Part shown: piece by piece, positions 1 to 6,800 of the stretch
Numbering within the stretch: the stretch's first letter is position 1
How the letters are laid out: every line of letters begins with the position of its first letter
Translations under genes and position numbers: made by a program
The notes under the pieces: generated by a model
Databases searched by the model: none
Told to the model about the DNA's origin: nothing
The model's input: the letters and a program-made list of their open reading frames with translations, nothing else
Assembly (NCBI GenBank): GCA_020053305.1
Contig: JAGVNJ010000062.1
Span: 1-47,006 of the forward strand
Source of the DNA: Candidatus Edwardsiibacteriota bacterium
GTDB lineage: Bacteria; Edwardsbacteria; AC1; EtOH8
DNA length: 47,006 bases
Reading direction: 5' to 3'

Positions 1-17
1 CCATACCGATATGCCAT
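1..17 (-). CDS. 5' end of a gene running off the window edge
   Basis: Only the first codons are visible. On the minus strand an AAGGAG-type ribosome binding site (about 24-29) sits 6 nt before an ATG at 17..15, followed by codons for Ala-Tyr-Arg-Tyr and GG (Gly). I recall MAYRYG as the start of some IS1182-like DDE transposases, but six residues cannot establish this. The well-placed ribosome binding site is the main support for a real gene. Confidence 0.45.
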
Positions 18-237
18 TACCTGCTCCTTTTTTTATTACAGGCAATTATAGCATATTCAGCATCGCTTGTCATTTCCTCCCTTATTATGACACAGTCTGA
101 TCGGGGAGGGATAAAGGGAGAGGTGTCACAGAGAAAGTAAGGAAAGGTAACCTTTTAAATAATATTATCTGCAGGACACGGCATGCCATATTCCTGCTGA
201 TACGGGCATAAATGTTGGGGCAAAATAGATACACAGG

Positions 238-391
238 CGATTGGCAAATCGCCCCTACAAATTGGGTAATGATACGGGCCTGGATTCCTGCTGGAGTTTA
301 TACTGAATGCAATGAAGTGCAGGAATGACAATTTCCTGACGATATTCTGCCGGGCGGACGGCTAGGGTGATTGTCAAATCGCCCTACGGTA
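238..391. repeat. Two copies of a TCGCCC(C)TAC intergenic repeat
   Basis: The gene-free stretch 18-370 holds short degenerate repeats. The motif GATTGGCAAATCGCCCCTAC at about 241-258 recurs as GATTGTCAAATCGCCCTAC at about 369-387. Between them, about 270-330 reads like a decayed copy of the TGGATTCC...GGAATGAC repeat found better preserved at 39376 and 15704. No coding potential is seen. Confidence 0.5.
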
Positions 392-427
392 TTAGGCAAG
401 GCACGGGGCCAAGACACCCCTCTAAAC

Positions 428-478
428 CTCCCCTTATTAGGGCTGGACACCCCTCTTGTTCTCCCCTTATTAGGGGAG
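428..478. repeat. Tandem pair of CTCCCCTTATTAGGG palindromic units
   Basis: CTCCCCTTATTAGGG occurs at about 428-442 and again at 461-475. In the second copy CTCCCC (461-466) can pair with GGGGAG (473-478). Short open frames over this stretch on both strands read as repeated Leu/Pro/Gly and are not credible genes. Confidence 0.5.
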
Positions 479-553
479 ACAAAAAGCCATCATTATCCCA
501 TAAGGGTATTACAAAACGATAACCACCGTCAAGCTTTTTTATGGGCAAAATAT

Positions 554-585
554 AAAGAGCCGGAGTCTTAAGACTCCGGCTCTTT
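554..585 (-). terminator. Strong hairpin terminator after the PpiD-like gene
   Basis: A perfect 16-bp inverted repeat: AAAGAGCCGGAGTCTT (554-569) pairs with AAGACTCCGGCTCTTT (570-585). It lies about 36 bp after the stop codon of the minus-strand foldase gene, and ATATTTT follows on the minus strand. Rho-independent termination is likely. Confidence 0.8.
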
Positions 586-620
586 GCCATTAACTAATAA
601 CCATCAACAAATAACCAAAG

Positions 621-2435
621 CTACATTCCGGCCACCCGGTAATCCCTGATATTGGCGCTTTCCTGCAGGCTCTGGTACCAGTTCTGAATGGCTTCGTTCT
701 GTTTTCTCTGCATCAGCTCCTGCTCCAGCTTCCCGGCCTCCTGGTTGAACAGCTCCTGGTTGATGGGGTTGTGGCTGTCCACCCGGATGATGTAGACCGC
801 CTGGTCGGTGGCCACCGGGCCCGACACCGTCCCCGGGGCCATGCCGAAGGCGGCGGCGAAGAATTCGTTCTGGTTTCCCACGTTGGGCACGAAGTCGGCC
901 CGGCTGAATTCGCCGGTGCTTTCCAGCTTGGCATTGGCGGCTTTGGCCGCCTTCTCCAGGTCGCCGGGTTTTGCGATCTGGGAACGAAGGTTCTGGGCCA
1001 TAGCCTTGGCCTCGGCTTTGGCCATTTCCATCAATATCTTGGACTTTATCAACTGCTCCACCTCGGCCAGGGGCTTGATGCCCTTCTTCTGGCGGTCCAG
1101 TATCCTGGCCACCACATAGCTCTGGCCGTTGTCCAGCACCGGGCTGACGCTGCCCCGGCCCTCGTCGAAGGCAAAATTAACCAGCTCCGGCATGGATCCC
1201 AGCCGGGGCACATAAAAACCCCTGCCGAAAAAGCCGGTCTTTACGATCTCCAATCCCTGCTCGGCGGCGGCCTTTTCAAATCCCATCTCCTTGATGGCGT
1301 CGTTGAAGATATCTGATTTGATCCGCAGGTCGGCCAATGTCTCCTCGCTGGCCTTGATGCGAAGCAGGATATGCCTGGCCCGGACCATCGGCTGGCCCTG
1401 CTCGATCTTCTTCTCCTCCACCTTTACTATATGCCACCCGAACTGGGTCTGGAAGGGCCGGGATATCCTTCCCGGCGCCATTTCAAAAGCCAGTTTCTCG
1501 AACTCCGGGATCATCTGCCCCTTGCCGAAGAAACCCAGGTCCCCGCCCTTCTCGGCCGAGCCCGGATCCTCGGAATAGGTCATGGCCAGCTCGGCGAAAT
1601 CGGCCCCCGGGGTCCCGGCCTCCTGATATATCTCCTCCATCCGGTCCTTGACGGCCTGAAGATCCTTCTCGGTGGGGCTGTGGGCAAAGGCCACGAACTC
1701 CAGGTTGGCCCTCTCCGGAGCCTGGTATTCCAACCGGTGCTCTTGGTAGTATCCGGCGATCCGGTCCTGGGATACCTCCTGGTTGGGATTGTAAAAAGCC
1801 CCCAGCGGGATGGCTATATAGCTGACCCTGGCCCGGTCGAATTTGTCGATGAAGGCTTCCTTGAGCTCCTGGCCGGTGACCCTGATGCCGGCCACCAGCT
1901 GCAGCCTCAGTTTTTGCAAGGGCAGTTGCTTTTTGATCTGGCTCTCGTAATCCAGCAGCCAGGGCATGCTCTGGGGGTGGCTGATAAAGGCATGGTATTT
2001 CTGGATGTCAAAAACCCCGTTGGTCATCAGGTTCTGGTTGGCCCGAAGCTCCTGGGGAGGGCTGTTCCGGATGATGCTGACCACCTCTTCATCAAAGGTT
2101 TTTATCCCCAGCTTGCGGTAGGCCTGCTGCAGCAGCATCTCCTCCACCATGGTCTGCCAGGTCTGGTTCTCTATCTGCTTGGCGGCGGCCTCATCCGGCT
2201 CGCTTTCCGATTGCTGGCGGTAGTTCAGCAGGTTCTGCCGGTATATCTCCTGGAATTGCCTCAGGCTGATGGACTGCCCGTCAACCTCGCCCACGATGCC
2301 CTGGGCCAGCTTGCTCTGGCTCTTGCCCAAGCTCCCTCCGGTTCCGGTAATGATGAACCCGAAGCCCACCACCATGGCCACGGCCACGATCCACATAATT
2401 GCCTTCATCTGGCTGCGCATAGCCTTCATTATCAT
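621..2435 (-). CDS. PpiD/SurA-like periplasmic peptidyl-prolyl isomerase
   Basis: A 604-residue foldase expected to be anchored in the inner membrane and to help fold outer-membrane proteins. The basic N-terminus is followed by one membrane segment (about 13-31) and a SurA-N-type helical region. A parvulin domain lies at about 240-345, with the typical DFAELAMTYSEDP, GGDLGFFGKG and FGWHIVKV stretches. A second, less conserved rotamase-like region begins near RARHILLRI and resembles PpiD architecture. GGGGAG lies 9 nt before ATG 2435; ATG 2429 is an alternative start. The perfect hairpin at 554-585 ends the transcript. PpiD is the better label because of the retained N-terminal membrane helix, but a SurA-like role cannot be excluded. 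Confidence 0.85.
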   Translation of the reverse strand: MIMKAMRSQMKAIMWIVAVAMVVGFGFIITGTGGSLGKSQSKLAQGIVGEVDGQSISLRQFQEIYRQNLLNYRQQSESEPDEAAAKQIENQTWQTMVEEMLLQQAYRKLGIKTFDEEVVSIIRNSPPQELRANQNLMTNGVFDIQKYHAFISHPQSMPWLLDYESQIKKQLPLQKLRLQLVAGIRVTGQELKEAFIDKFDRARVSYIAIPLGAFYNPNQEVSQDRIAGYYQEHRLEYQAPERANLEFVAFAHSPTEKDLQAVKDRMEEIYQEAGTPGADFAELAMTYSEDPGSAEKGGDLGFFGKGQMIPEFEKLAFEMAPGRISRPFQTQFGWHIVKVEEKKIEQGQPMVRARHILLRIKASEETLADLRIKSDIFNDAIKEMGFEKAAAEQGLEIVKTGFFGRGFYVPRLGSMPELVNFAFDEGRGSVSPVLDNGQSYVVARILDRQKKGIKPLAEVEQLIKSKILMEMAKAEAKAMAQNLRSQIAKPGDLEKAAKAANAKLESTGEFSRADFVPNVGNQNEFFAAAFGMAPGTVSGPVATDQAVYIIRVDSHNPINQELFNQEAGKLEQELMQRKQNEAIQNWYQSLQESANIRDYRVAGM

Positions 2436-2480
2436 ATCTGTAATCTCCCCTTTTTATTCCTGATGTTTTATATTTAGGAC

Positions 2481-2649
2481 CACTACTGTCCGGTTATTGT
2501 TAAAAATGGCGTCATTGGTTGCATAAGTGCTTGCAAACCAATGCGTGTTTTTTGAAGTCATATTCAAATCGATTACAATATAAAACCTGCGAAACCATTG
2601 CTACATCTGCATTCTACGATTTTTTATGAAAAACAACCGGACACTACTG
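2481..2649. mobile_element. 169-bp MITE with 15-bp TIRs and 9-bp target duplication
   Basis: The left end CACTACTGTCCGGTT (2481-2495) and the reverse complement of the right end, CAGTAGTGTCCGGTT (2649-2635), match at 13 of 15 positions. ATTTAGGAC flanks the element directly on both sides (2472-2480 and 2650-2658), as expected of a 9-bp target-site duplication. The interior has no gene but contains an imperfect palindrome at about 2514-2542 (ATTGGTTGCA...TGCAAACCAAT). The size, ends and duplication fit a non-autonomous element mobilised by an IS4-like transposase; the family assignment is an inference. It sits in the 370-bp gap before the PpiD-like gene. Confidence 0.8.
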
Positions 2650-2654
2650 ATTTA

Positions 2655-2745
2655 GGACGCTGATTTTCGCAGATTAAATCGATACTACCGGTTGATTGGG
2701 GTTCCTGCGATTGATCAGCGGGTATCTGCGTTTTTCTGCGGCCTA
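2655..2745. repeat. Dispersed CGCTGAT...ATCTGCG intergenic repeat, long copy
   Basis: It starts GGACGCTGATTTTCGCAGAT, includes ATCGAT, and ends with GGGTATCTGCG and CTGCGGCC. Related copies lie at 15944-15985, 24709-24735, 37757-37790 and 37923-38003, all intergenic. The MITE target site overlaps its left edge. Confidence 0.6.
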
Positions 2746-2805
2746 AGATTGAAATTTCTTTACATGTACATTAGCACATCGCTTGTTTTTTGTGATTGAC
2801 AATCG

Positions 2806-4215
2806 TCATCCCGCCTGATAAAACGCCAGGTAGCCCTGATAGCTGACATAGATGTCGGCCACCGAGACCACCTCGAAGGGCGAATGCAGGGACATCACCG
2901 CCGGGCCGCAGTCCAGCACCTCCATCCCCAGCCTAGCCAGGAATTTGGCCACCGTGCCGCCGCCGCCCTCGTCCACCTTGCCCATGGCCCCGCACTGCCA
3001 GGGGATGTTGTTATCGTTGAATATCTTCCTGACCCGGCCCACGAACTCGGCGTTGGCGTCGCTGGCCCCGCTCTTTCCGGCGTGCCCGGTGTATTTGACC
3101 ATCATGATCCCGTAGCCCGCCCGCCCGGCGTTGGACATCTCGTGCACCCCCTTGAAGTTGGGCTCCACCGCGGCATTGGTGTCAGCCGAGAGCACCCGGG
3201 TGTGGGACAGGCATCTCCGGAGGGCCGCCTCGGAATAATCCGGCTTGTTCAGGGCCATCAGATCGCCTAAAAAGTTCCACAGGAACATGGCCTGCATCCC
3301 TGTGTTTCCCTCGGAGCCGATCTCCTCCTTGTCCACGCAGGCCGCCACCACGGTCCTCATGGGATCCTTGACGTCGAAGATGGCCCGGACCGAGGTATAG
3401 CTGCAGATCCTGTCGTCGTGGCCGTAGCCCCCCAGGAAGCTCCTGTCGAAGCCGATGAAGCGGGATTTTATCAGCGGCACCATCTCGATCTCGGAGCTGA
3501 TCAGGTCCTCCTCGTCCATGCCGTATTTTTTATTCAGGTGCTCCAGCACCGCCAGTTTGACCCGGCTCTTGGCCTCGGCGTCGTCCACCGGGATCCCGCC
3601 GCACAGCACCACCAACTCCTCGCCTTTGATGGTCTCCCCGGACTTGCGGTCGGCCTGGTCCTTCTTGTTGAGATGGGGCAGGATGTCGGTGATAACGAAA
3701 CAGGGATCGTCGTCATCGTGGCCGATGGCCAGGTCCACCTCCCGGCCGTCCCGCAATATCACCTTGCCGTACAGCCCCAGCGGTATGTTCACCCACTGGT
3801 ACTTCTTGACCCCGCCGTAATAATGAGTGCGCAGCAGTGCCTGTCCCAGTTCGTCGTCCTGATACAGCGGACGTTGTTTCAGGTCCAGACGGGGCACGTC
3901 CAGATGGGAGGCCACCAGGTTGGCGCCGTTCTCCAGCGGCTCCTGCCCCAGCACCGCCAGGAAGATATTCTTGCCGCGGTTGATGGCATAGATCTTCTGC
4001 CCGGCCTTCCAGGATTTGACCTTCTCCACCGGCAGGAAGCCCTGCTGCTCGGCCAGCTCCTTCAGGCGGTCTACCGCCAGTCTTTCGGTGCGGCCTACAT
4101 CCAGGAACCCGGCGTATTCCTTGGCAAACCCGAAATACCTCTCCCGCAGTTTGGCGTCGGCCCGCTCCCAGACGCTTTTATTCTCCAGCATCAGTTTGCT
4201 GCTATCGTTGGACAT
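2806..4215 (-). CDS. M18-family aminopeptidase
   Basis: A 469-residue di-zinc aminopeptidase of the aspartyl aminopeptidase (M18) family, expected in the cytosol, removing N-terminal residues from peptides. Visible family motifs are the first metal site SHLDVPRLDLK (about 103-112), DKEEIGSEGNTG (about 293-304), the ADTNAAVEPNF stretch, and a C-terminal HSPFE histidine (about 443). Length and motif order fit bacterial M18 enzymes that are longer than the E. coli-type proteins. Substrate preference cannot be read from sequence. It stands alone, with element-filled gaps on both sides. The start is ATG 4215; only a G-rich stretch precedes it, so the ribosome binding site is unconvincing. Confidence 0.9.
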   Translation of the reverse strand: MSNDSSKLMLENKSVWERADAKLRERYFGFAKEYAGFLDVGRTERLAVDRLKELAEQQGFLPVEKVKSWKAGQKIYAINRGKNIFLAVLGQEPLENGANLVASHLDVPRLDLKQRPLYQDDELGQALLRTHYYGGVKKYQWVNIPLGLYGKVILRDGREVDLAIGHDDDDPCFVITDILPHLNKKDQADRKSGETIKGEELVVLCGGIPVDDAEAKSRVKLAVLEHLNKKYGMDEEDLISSEIEMVPLIKSRFIGFDRSFLGGYGHDDRICSYTSVRAIFDVKDPMRTVVAACVDKEEIGSEGNTGMQAMFLWNFLGDLMALNKPDYSEAALRRCLSHTRVLSADTNAAVEPNFKGVHEMSNAGRAGYGIMMVKYTGHAGKSGASDANAEFVGRVRKIFNDNNIPWQCGAMGKVDEGGGGTVAKFLARLGMEVLDCGPAVMSLHSPFEVVSVADIYVSYQGYLAFYQAG

Positions 4216-4241
4216 TACTCGGCCCCCATTTATATTGAGTT

Positions 4242-4465
4242 ACTCAACTTTGGCAAAAAAACTAATCGAGTCATTCTGAGCGCAACATCAAGCCTTACAA
4301 TCGAAGCGCCGCCCTGAAATGAGCGCCATGCATGGCTTATGAAGGGAATCTGACGAAATATATTGATTTTTCAATAGCAAAGCAAAGAGTAATTCTCAAA
4401 AACTTGTCCTGAGTTTAACGAAGGATGACGTAGGCGTGGTAAATTTGCCAAAGTTCAGTTGAGTT
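4242..4465. repeat. Inverted-repeat-bounded intergenic element (about 224 bp)
   Basis: The left end ACTCAACTTTGGCAAA (4242-4256) is mirrored on the right, whose reverse complement (4465-4444) reads ACTCAACTGAACTTTGGCAAA. The two differ mainly by a 5-nt insertion. The interior begins TCATTCTGAGCG and ends with CTTCGTTAAACTCAGGACAAG-like sequence on the opposite strand, reminiscent of dispersed repeats found in many genomes. No open frame and no clear target duplication are seen. It fills the gap between trigger factor and the M18 peptidase. Confidence 0.55.
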
Positions 4466-4470
4466 ATTGG

Positions 4471-5784
4471 TTATTTCTTGTCCGCCAGCTTCTCCAGTTT
4501 GATCTCGGCCCACTGGGCCAGCATCTGCCCGGCCTTGTTGGCGGCCAGGCGGTCCTTTAGGTCGTCCATCCGCTCCGGATTTTTCTGCAATACCTTTCTG
4601 ATCTCGGCCGGATCGGTGCGGTTATGCCGGGCCCAGTCCTCAAGGGCCTCCTCGATCTCGTTCGGCTCGGCCTGGATGTTCTCGGCCTTGACCACCTGGG
4701 ACAGGAACAGGTCCTCCTTTATCTTCCACTCGGCGGCCGGCTTATACTGGGCCAGCATCTTCTCCTGATCCCAGCCGCATTCCGGACAGTCCTTCTTATC
4801 GGGGTGGTTGTGCTGGCGCAGGTGCCTTTCCTTGGCCTCGGCCACCATGCCCTCGGTCTGCTCCTTTACCAGCGATTCCGGAAGCTCCACCGGATTCTGG
4901 TCTATCAGGGCGTTTACCGCCTGGATCCGCACCCCCTCCATGGCCTCGGCCTCGGCCCGGGCAATCATGCCGGATTTGATCTTCTCCCTGAGCTCCCCTA
5001 TGGTCTGGTACTCGCTGACCTTCTTGGCGAAATCATCGTTCAGCTCCGGCTGTTTCTTCTCCTTGACCTCCTTGACCGTCACCTGGAAGATCACTGTCTT
5101 GCCGGCCAGCTCCCGGGCCTGGTAGTCATCCTTGTACTGGACCGAGATATCTTTGACATCGCCGGCCTTGACCCCGGTCAGGTTGTCGTTGAACTCCGGC
5201 AGCACCTGGGACGCCCCCAGATCGATGGTATAATTCTCGCCCTGGGATTTCTGTGGGTCCTCCACCCCCGAGACCGGCTTGAAATCGATGATCACCCGGT
5301 CTCCCTTGGCCGAAACCCTATCCACGGTGTTGTATTCGGCGTAGATGTTCTGCAGGAATTCGATCTCCCGGGCTACGTCTTCATCGGTGACTTCGCGTAA
5401 ACGCTTGACCGCCGGCAGGCCTTTATATTTTTTTAGGATGACGGTCGGCAGCACCTCGAAGGTGGCCTTGAATTTCAGTATTTTGTCTCCGGTGATGTCC
5501 ATGTCCGAGATCACCGCCCGGTTGACCGGCGCCAGTTTGTTCTCCAACAGCGCCTTTTCGTATGATTCCGGCACCAGGCGCTCGATGGCCTCGGCCTCGA
5601 TGCCCTTGCCGAACCTGGCCTCCAGCACCGTCCGGGGCACCTTGCCGGGACGGAAGCCCGGTATCTTGGCTTTTCTGCCGTATTCCTGGTACAGTTCCTC
5701 GATGGCGTCATTCAACTGCTGGCTGGGCACTTCTATCTCGAATATCCTCTGCCAGGATTTGGGCTCTTTGATGTCGACTTTCAA
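4471..5784 (-). CDS. tig: Trigger factor, ribosome-associated chaperone/prolyl isomerase
   Basis: Trigger factor binds near the ribosome exit tunnel and shields nascent chains. The N-terminal domain carries the ribosome-docking signature GFRPGKVP (about 38-45). It is followed by an FKBP-like PPIase domain (AKGDRVIIDFKPVSG onward) and a long helical C-terminal chaperone domain. Start choice: the frame opens at 5835, but no ribosome binding site precedes the ATGs there. CAAGGAG followed by CAGTT precedes a TTG at 5784, giving MKVDIKEPKSWQRIFEIEVP, the usual family beginning, and a 437-residue protein. The gene lies directly downstream of tRNA-Leu on the same strand and may share its promoter. 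A CPECGWD zinc-like insertion in the C-terminal domain is unusual. Confidence 0.92.
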   Translation of the reverse strand: MKVDIKEPKSWQRIFEIEVPSQQLNDAIEELYQEYGRKAKIPGFRPGKVPRTVLEARFGKGIEAEAIERLVPESYEKALLENKLAPVNRAVISDMDITGDKILKFKATFEVLPTVILKKYKGLPAVKRLREVTDEDVAREIEFLQNIYAEYNTVDRVSAKGDRVIIDFKPVSGVEDPQKSQGENYTIDLGASQVLPEFNDNLTGVKAGDVKDISVQYKDDYQARELAGKTVIFQVTVKEVKEKKQPELNDDFAKKVSEYQTIGELREKIKSGMIARAEAEAMEGVRIQAVNALIDQNPVELPESLVKEQTEGMVAEAKERHLRQHNHPDKKDCPECGWDQEKMLAQYKPAAEWKIKEDLFLSQVVKAENIQAEPNEIEEALEDWARHNRTDPAEIRKVLQKNPERMDDLKDRLAANKAGQMLAQWAEIKLEKLADKK

Positions 5785-5914
5785 AACTGCTCCTTGTAGT
5801 TGTATATTTAATGATTGTTTATCCATTTGCAGCATTATTAAAAATGAGGCTCAGTTTAGACCTCTTGAACCTTAAACTTTTTAAACGATAGCCCAAGAGA
5901 ATTGCCTTAATAAT

Positions 5915-5999
5915 TGGTGCGAAGGGGGGGATTTGAACCCCCACGCCTTGCGGCACCAGATCCTAAGTCTGGCGCGTCTGCCAGTTCCGCCACCCTCGC
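5915..5999 (-). tRNA. tRNA-Leu (anticodon UAG), CCA encoded
   Basis: An 85-nt tRNA on the minus strand. The acceptor stem GCGAGGG (5999-5993) pairs with CCTTCGC with one G-U pair, then discriminator A and an encoded CCA. The anticodon arm is CCAGA-CTTAGGA-TCTGG, giving TAG. There is a long variable arm, as expected of a class II tRNA, and a GGTTCAAATC T-loop region. A consensus promoter lies just upstream. Confidence 0.95.
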
Positions 6000-6023
6000 T
6001 GGATATTATTGATTTGAAAGATT

Positions 6024-6052
6024 ATTATAACAGATAAAAATTATACCGTCAA
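6024..6052 (-). promoter_or_regulatory. Sigma70-type promoter of tRNA-Leu
   Basis: TTGACG (6052-6047), a 17-nt spacer, and TATAAT (6029-6024). The predicted start site is near 6017, about 18 nt before the tRNA 5' end. It may also drive trigger factor by readthrough. Confidence 0.8.
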
Positions 6053-6076
6053 GATAAACGGCTGGAGGTCAAGAGG

Positions 6077-6268
6077 CTATAAAATCCTTATTTTTTCGGG
6101 ATATCTCTCCTTCCGGAAACACTCCCTTACTTTTTTTGCTTGGGGTGTAAGGACCTTTTCGGAAAATATGAATATTTCTTCCAGCCATGTCAGCTTCTCC
6201 TCCGGGGTCAGTTTCATATATTTTTTGATCTGTTCCCGGTCAAGGGTGTAACGAAAACCTTTAGCCAT
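6077..6268 (-). CDS. Small 63-residue partner of the nucleotidyltransferase
   Basis: A 63-residue basic protein, MAKGFRYTLDREQ onward, with a helical-looking middle (LTPEEKLTWLEEI, then SEKVLTPQAKKVRECFRKE). I do not recognise a named domain. GGGGAG lies 7 nt before ATG 6268, which is a better start than the longer frame opening at 6316. The gene overlaps the stop codon of the preceding nucleotidyltransferase by 8 nt, so the two are translationally coupled. Small proteins with a PEEKLxWLEE-like core next to stand-alone nucleotidyltransferases suggest an antitoxin or cofactor role, but that is an inference from layout only. Confidence 0.7.
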   Translation of the reverse strand: MAKGFRYTLDREQIKKYMKLTPEEKLTWLEEIFIFSEKVLTPQAKKVRECFRKERYPEKIRIL

Positions 6269-6764
6269 CGCCATTCTCCCCGATATCTTTGGCTTCCTTA
6301 AGCATTTCGGCATCACATAAATCCCTTGGTCGGCCGGCTGCTATTTTCATTTTAATCAGATCATCCAAAGAGACCAGACAGACCTCCATGTCTCCGGCAT
6401 TAATAATGATTTTTCTTTGATAGGCTTCGTTAAAATTCAACGGTTGCACCAAAACAATGTCCACCACTTTATAATTTGCTTCCCGATGATAGAAACTGAA
6501 CGCCGTCAGGTTCCGGTTCTCGGTCCAATCCTCAAGTGTCTTTCTGTCTGCCATGCCCAACGGATCAACCGGCAGGCCCGGAACATACCCCATATCCTTC
6601 ATAAGCCGGCACAGATTCATAACGTTATCTTTATCCATGGAAATTATCAGGTCCACATCCTGGGTTGTCCGGGGGACGCCATGCAGATTTACCGCCAGGC
6701 CTCCAACCACCAGATAGCGTATTTTGCTGTTTTGCAGCCCTTTCAAAACATCATTATAATACAT
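6261..6764 (-). CDS. Stand-alone nucleotidyltransferase, putative toxin-antitoxin component
   Basis: A 167-residue protein of the nucleotidyltransferase fold (AbiEii/DUF6036-like). The signature GGLAVNLHG followed by RTTQDVDLI (about 21-41) contains the GG and the paired Asp residues that bind metal and nucleotide. A further Asp is present in KVVDIVLVQP. The C-terminal SLDDLIKMKIAAGRPRDLCD motif is typical of the MNT/AbiEii-type group. AAGGAG lies 7 nt before ATG 6764. It starts 36 bp after lptD and overlaps the downstream 63-codon gene. The family includes toxins and MNT-type antitoxins that nucleotidylate RNA or protein; which role applies here is unknown. Confidence 0.75.
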   Translation of the reverse strand: MYYNDVLKGLQNSKIRYLVVGGLAVNLHGVPRTTQDVDLIISMDKDNVMNLCRLMKDMGYVPGLPVDPLGMADRKTLEDWTENRNLTAFSFYHREANYKVVDIVLVQPLNFNEAYQRKIIINAGDMEVCLVSLDDLIKMKIAAGRPRDLCDAEMLKEAKDIGENGDG

Positions 6765-6800
6765 GCTACTACTCCTTATAAAATGCCGCTATTAAAAATT

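Noticed and set aside
371-590. Short open frames on both strands with repeated Leu-Pro-Leu-Leu-Gly
   Set aside because: They are translations of the CTCCCCTTATTAGGG repeat units and the terminator palindrome; no ribosome binding site or family resemblance.
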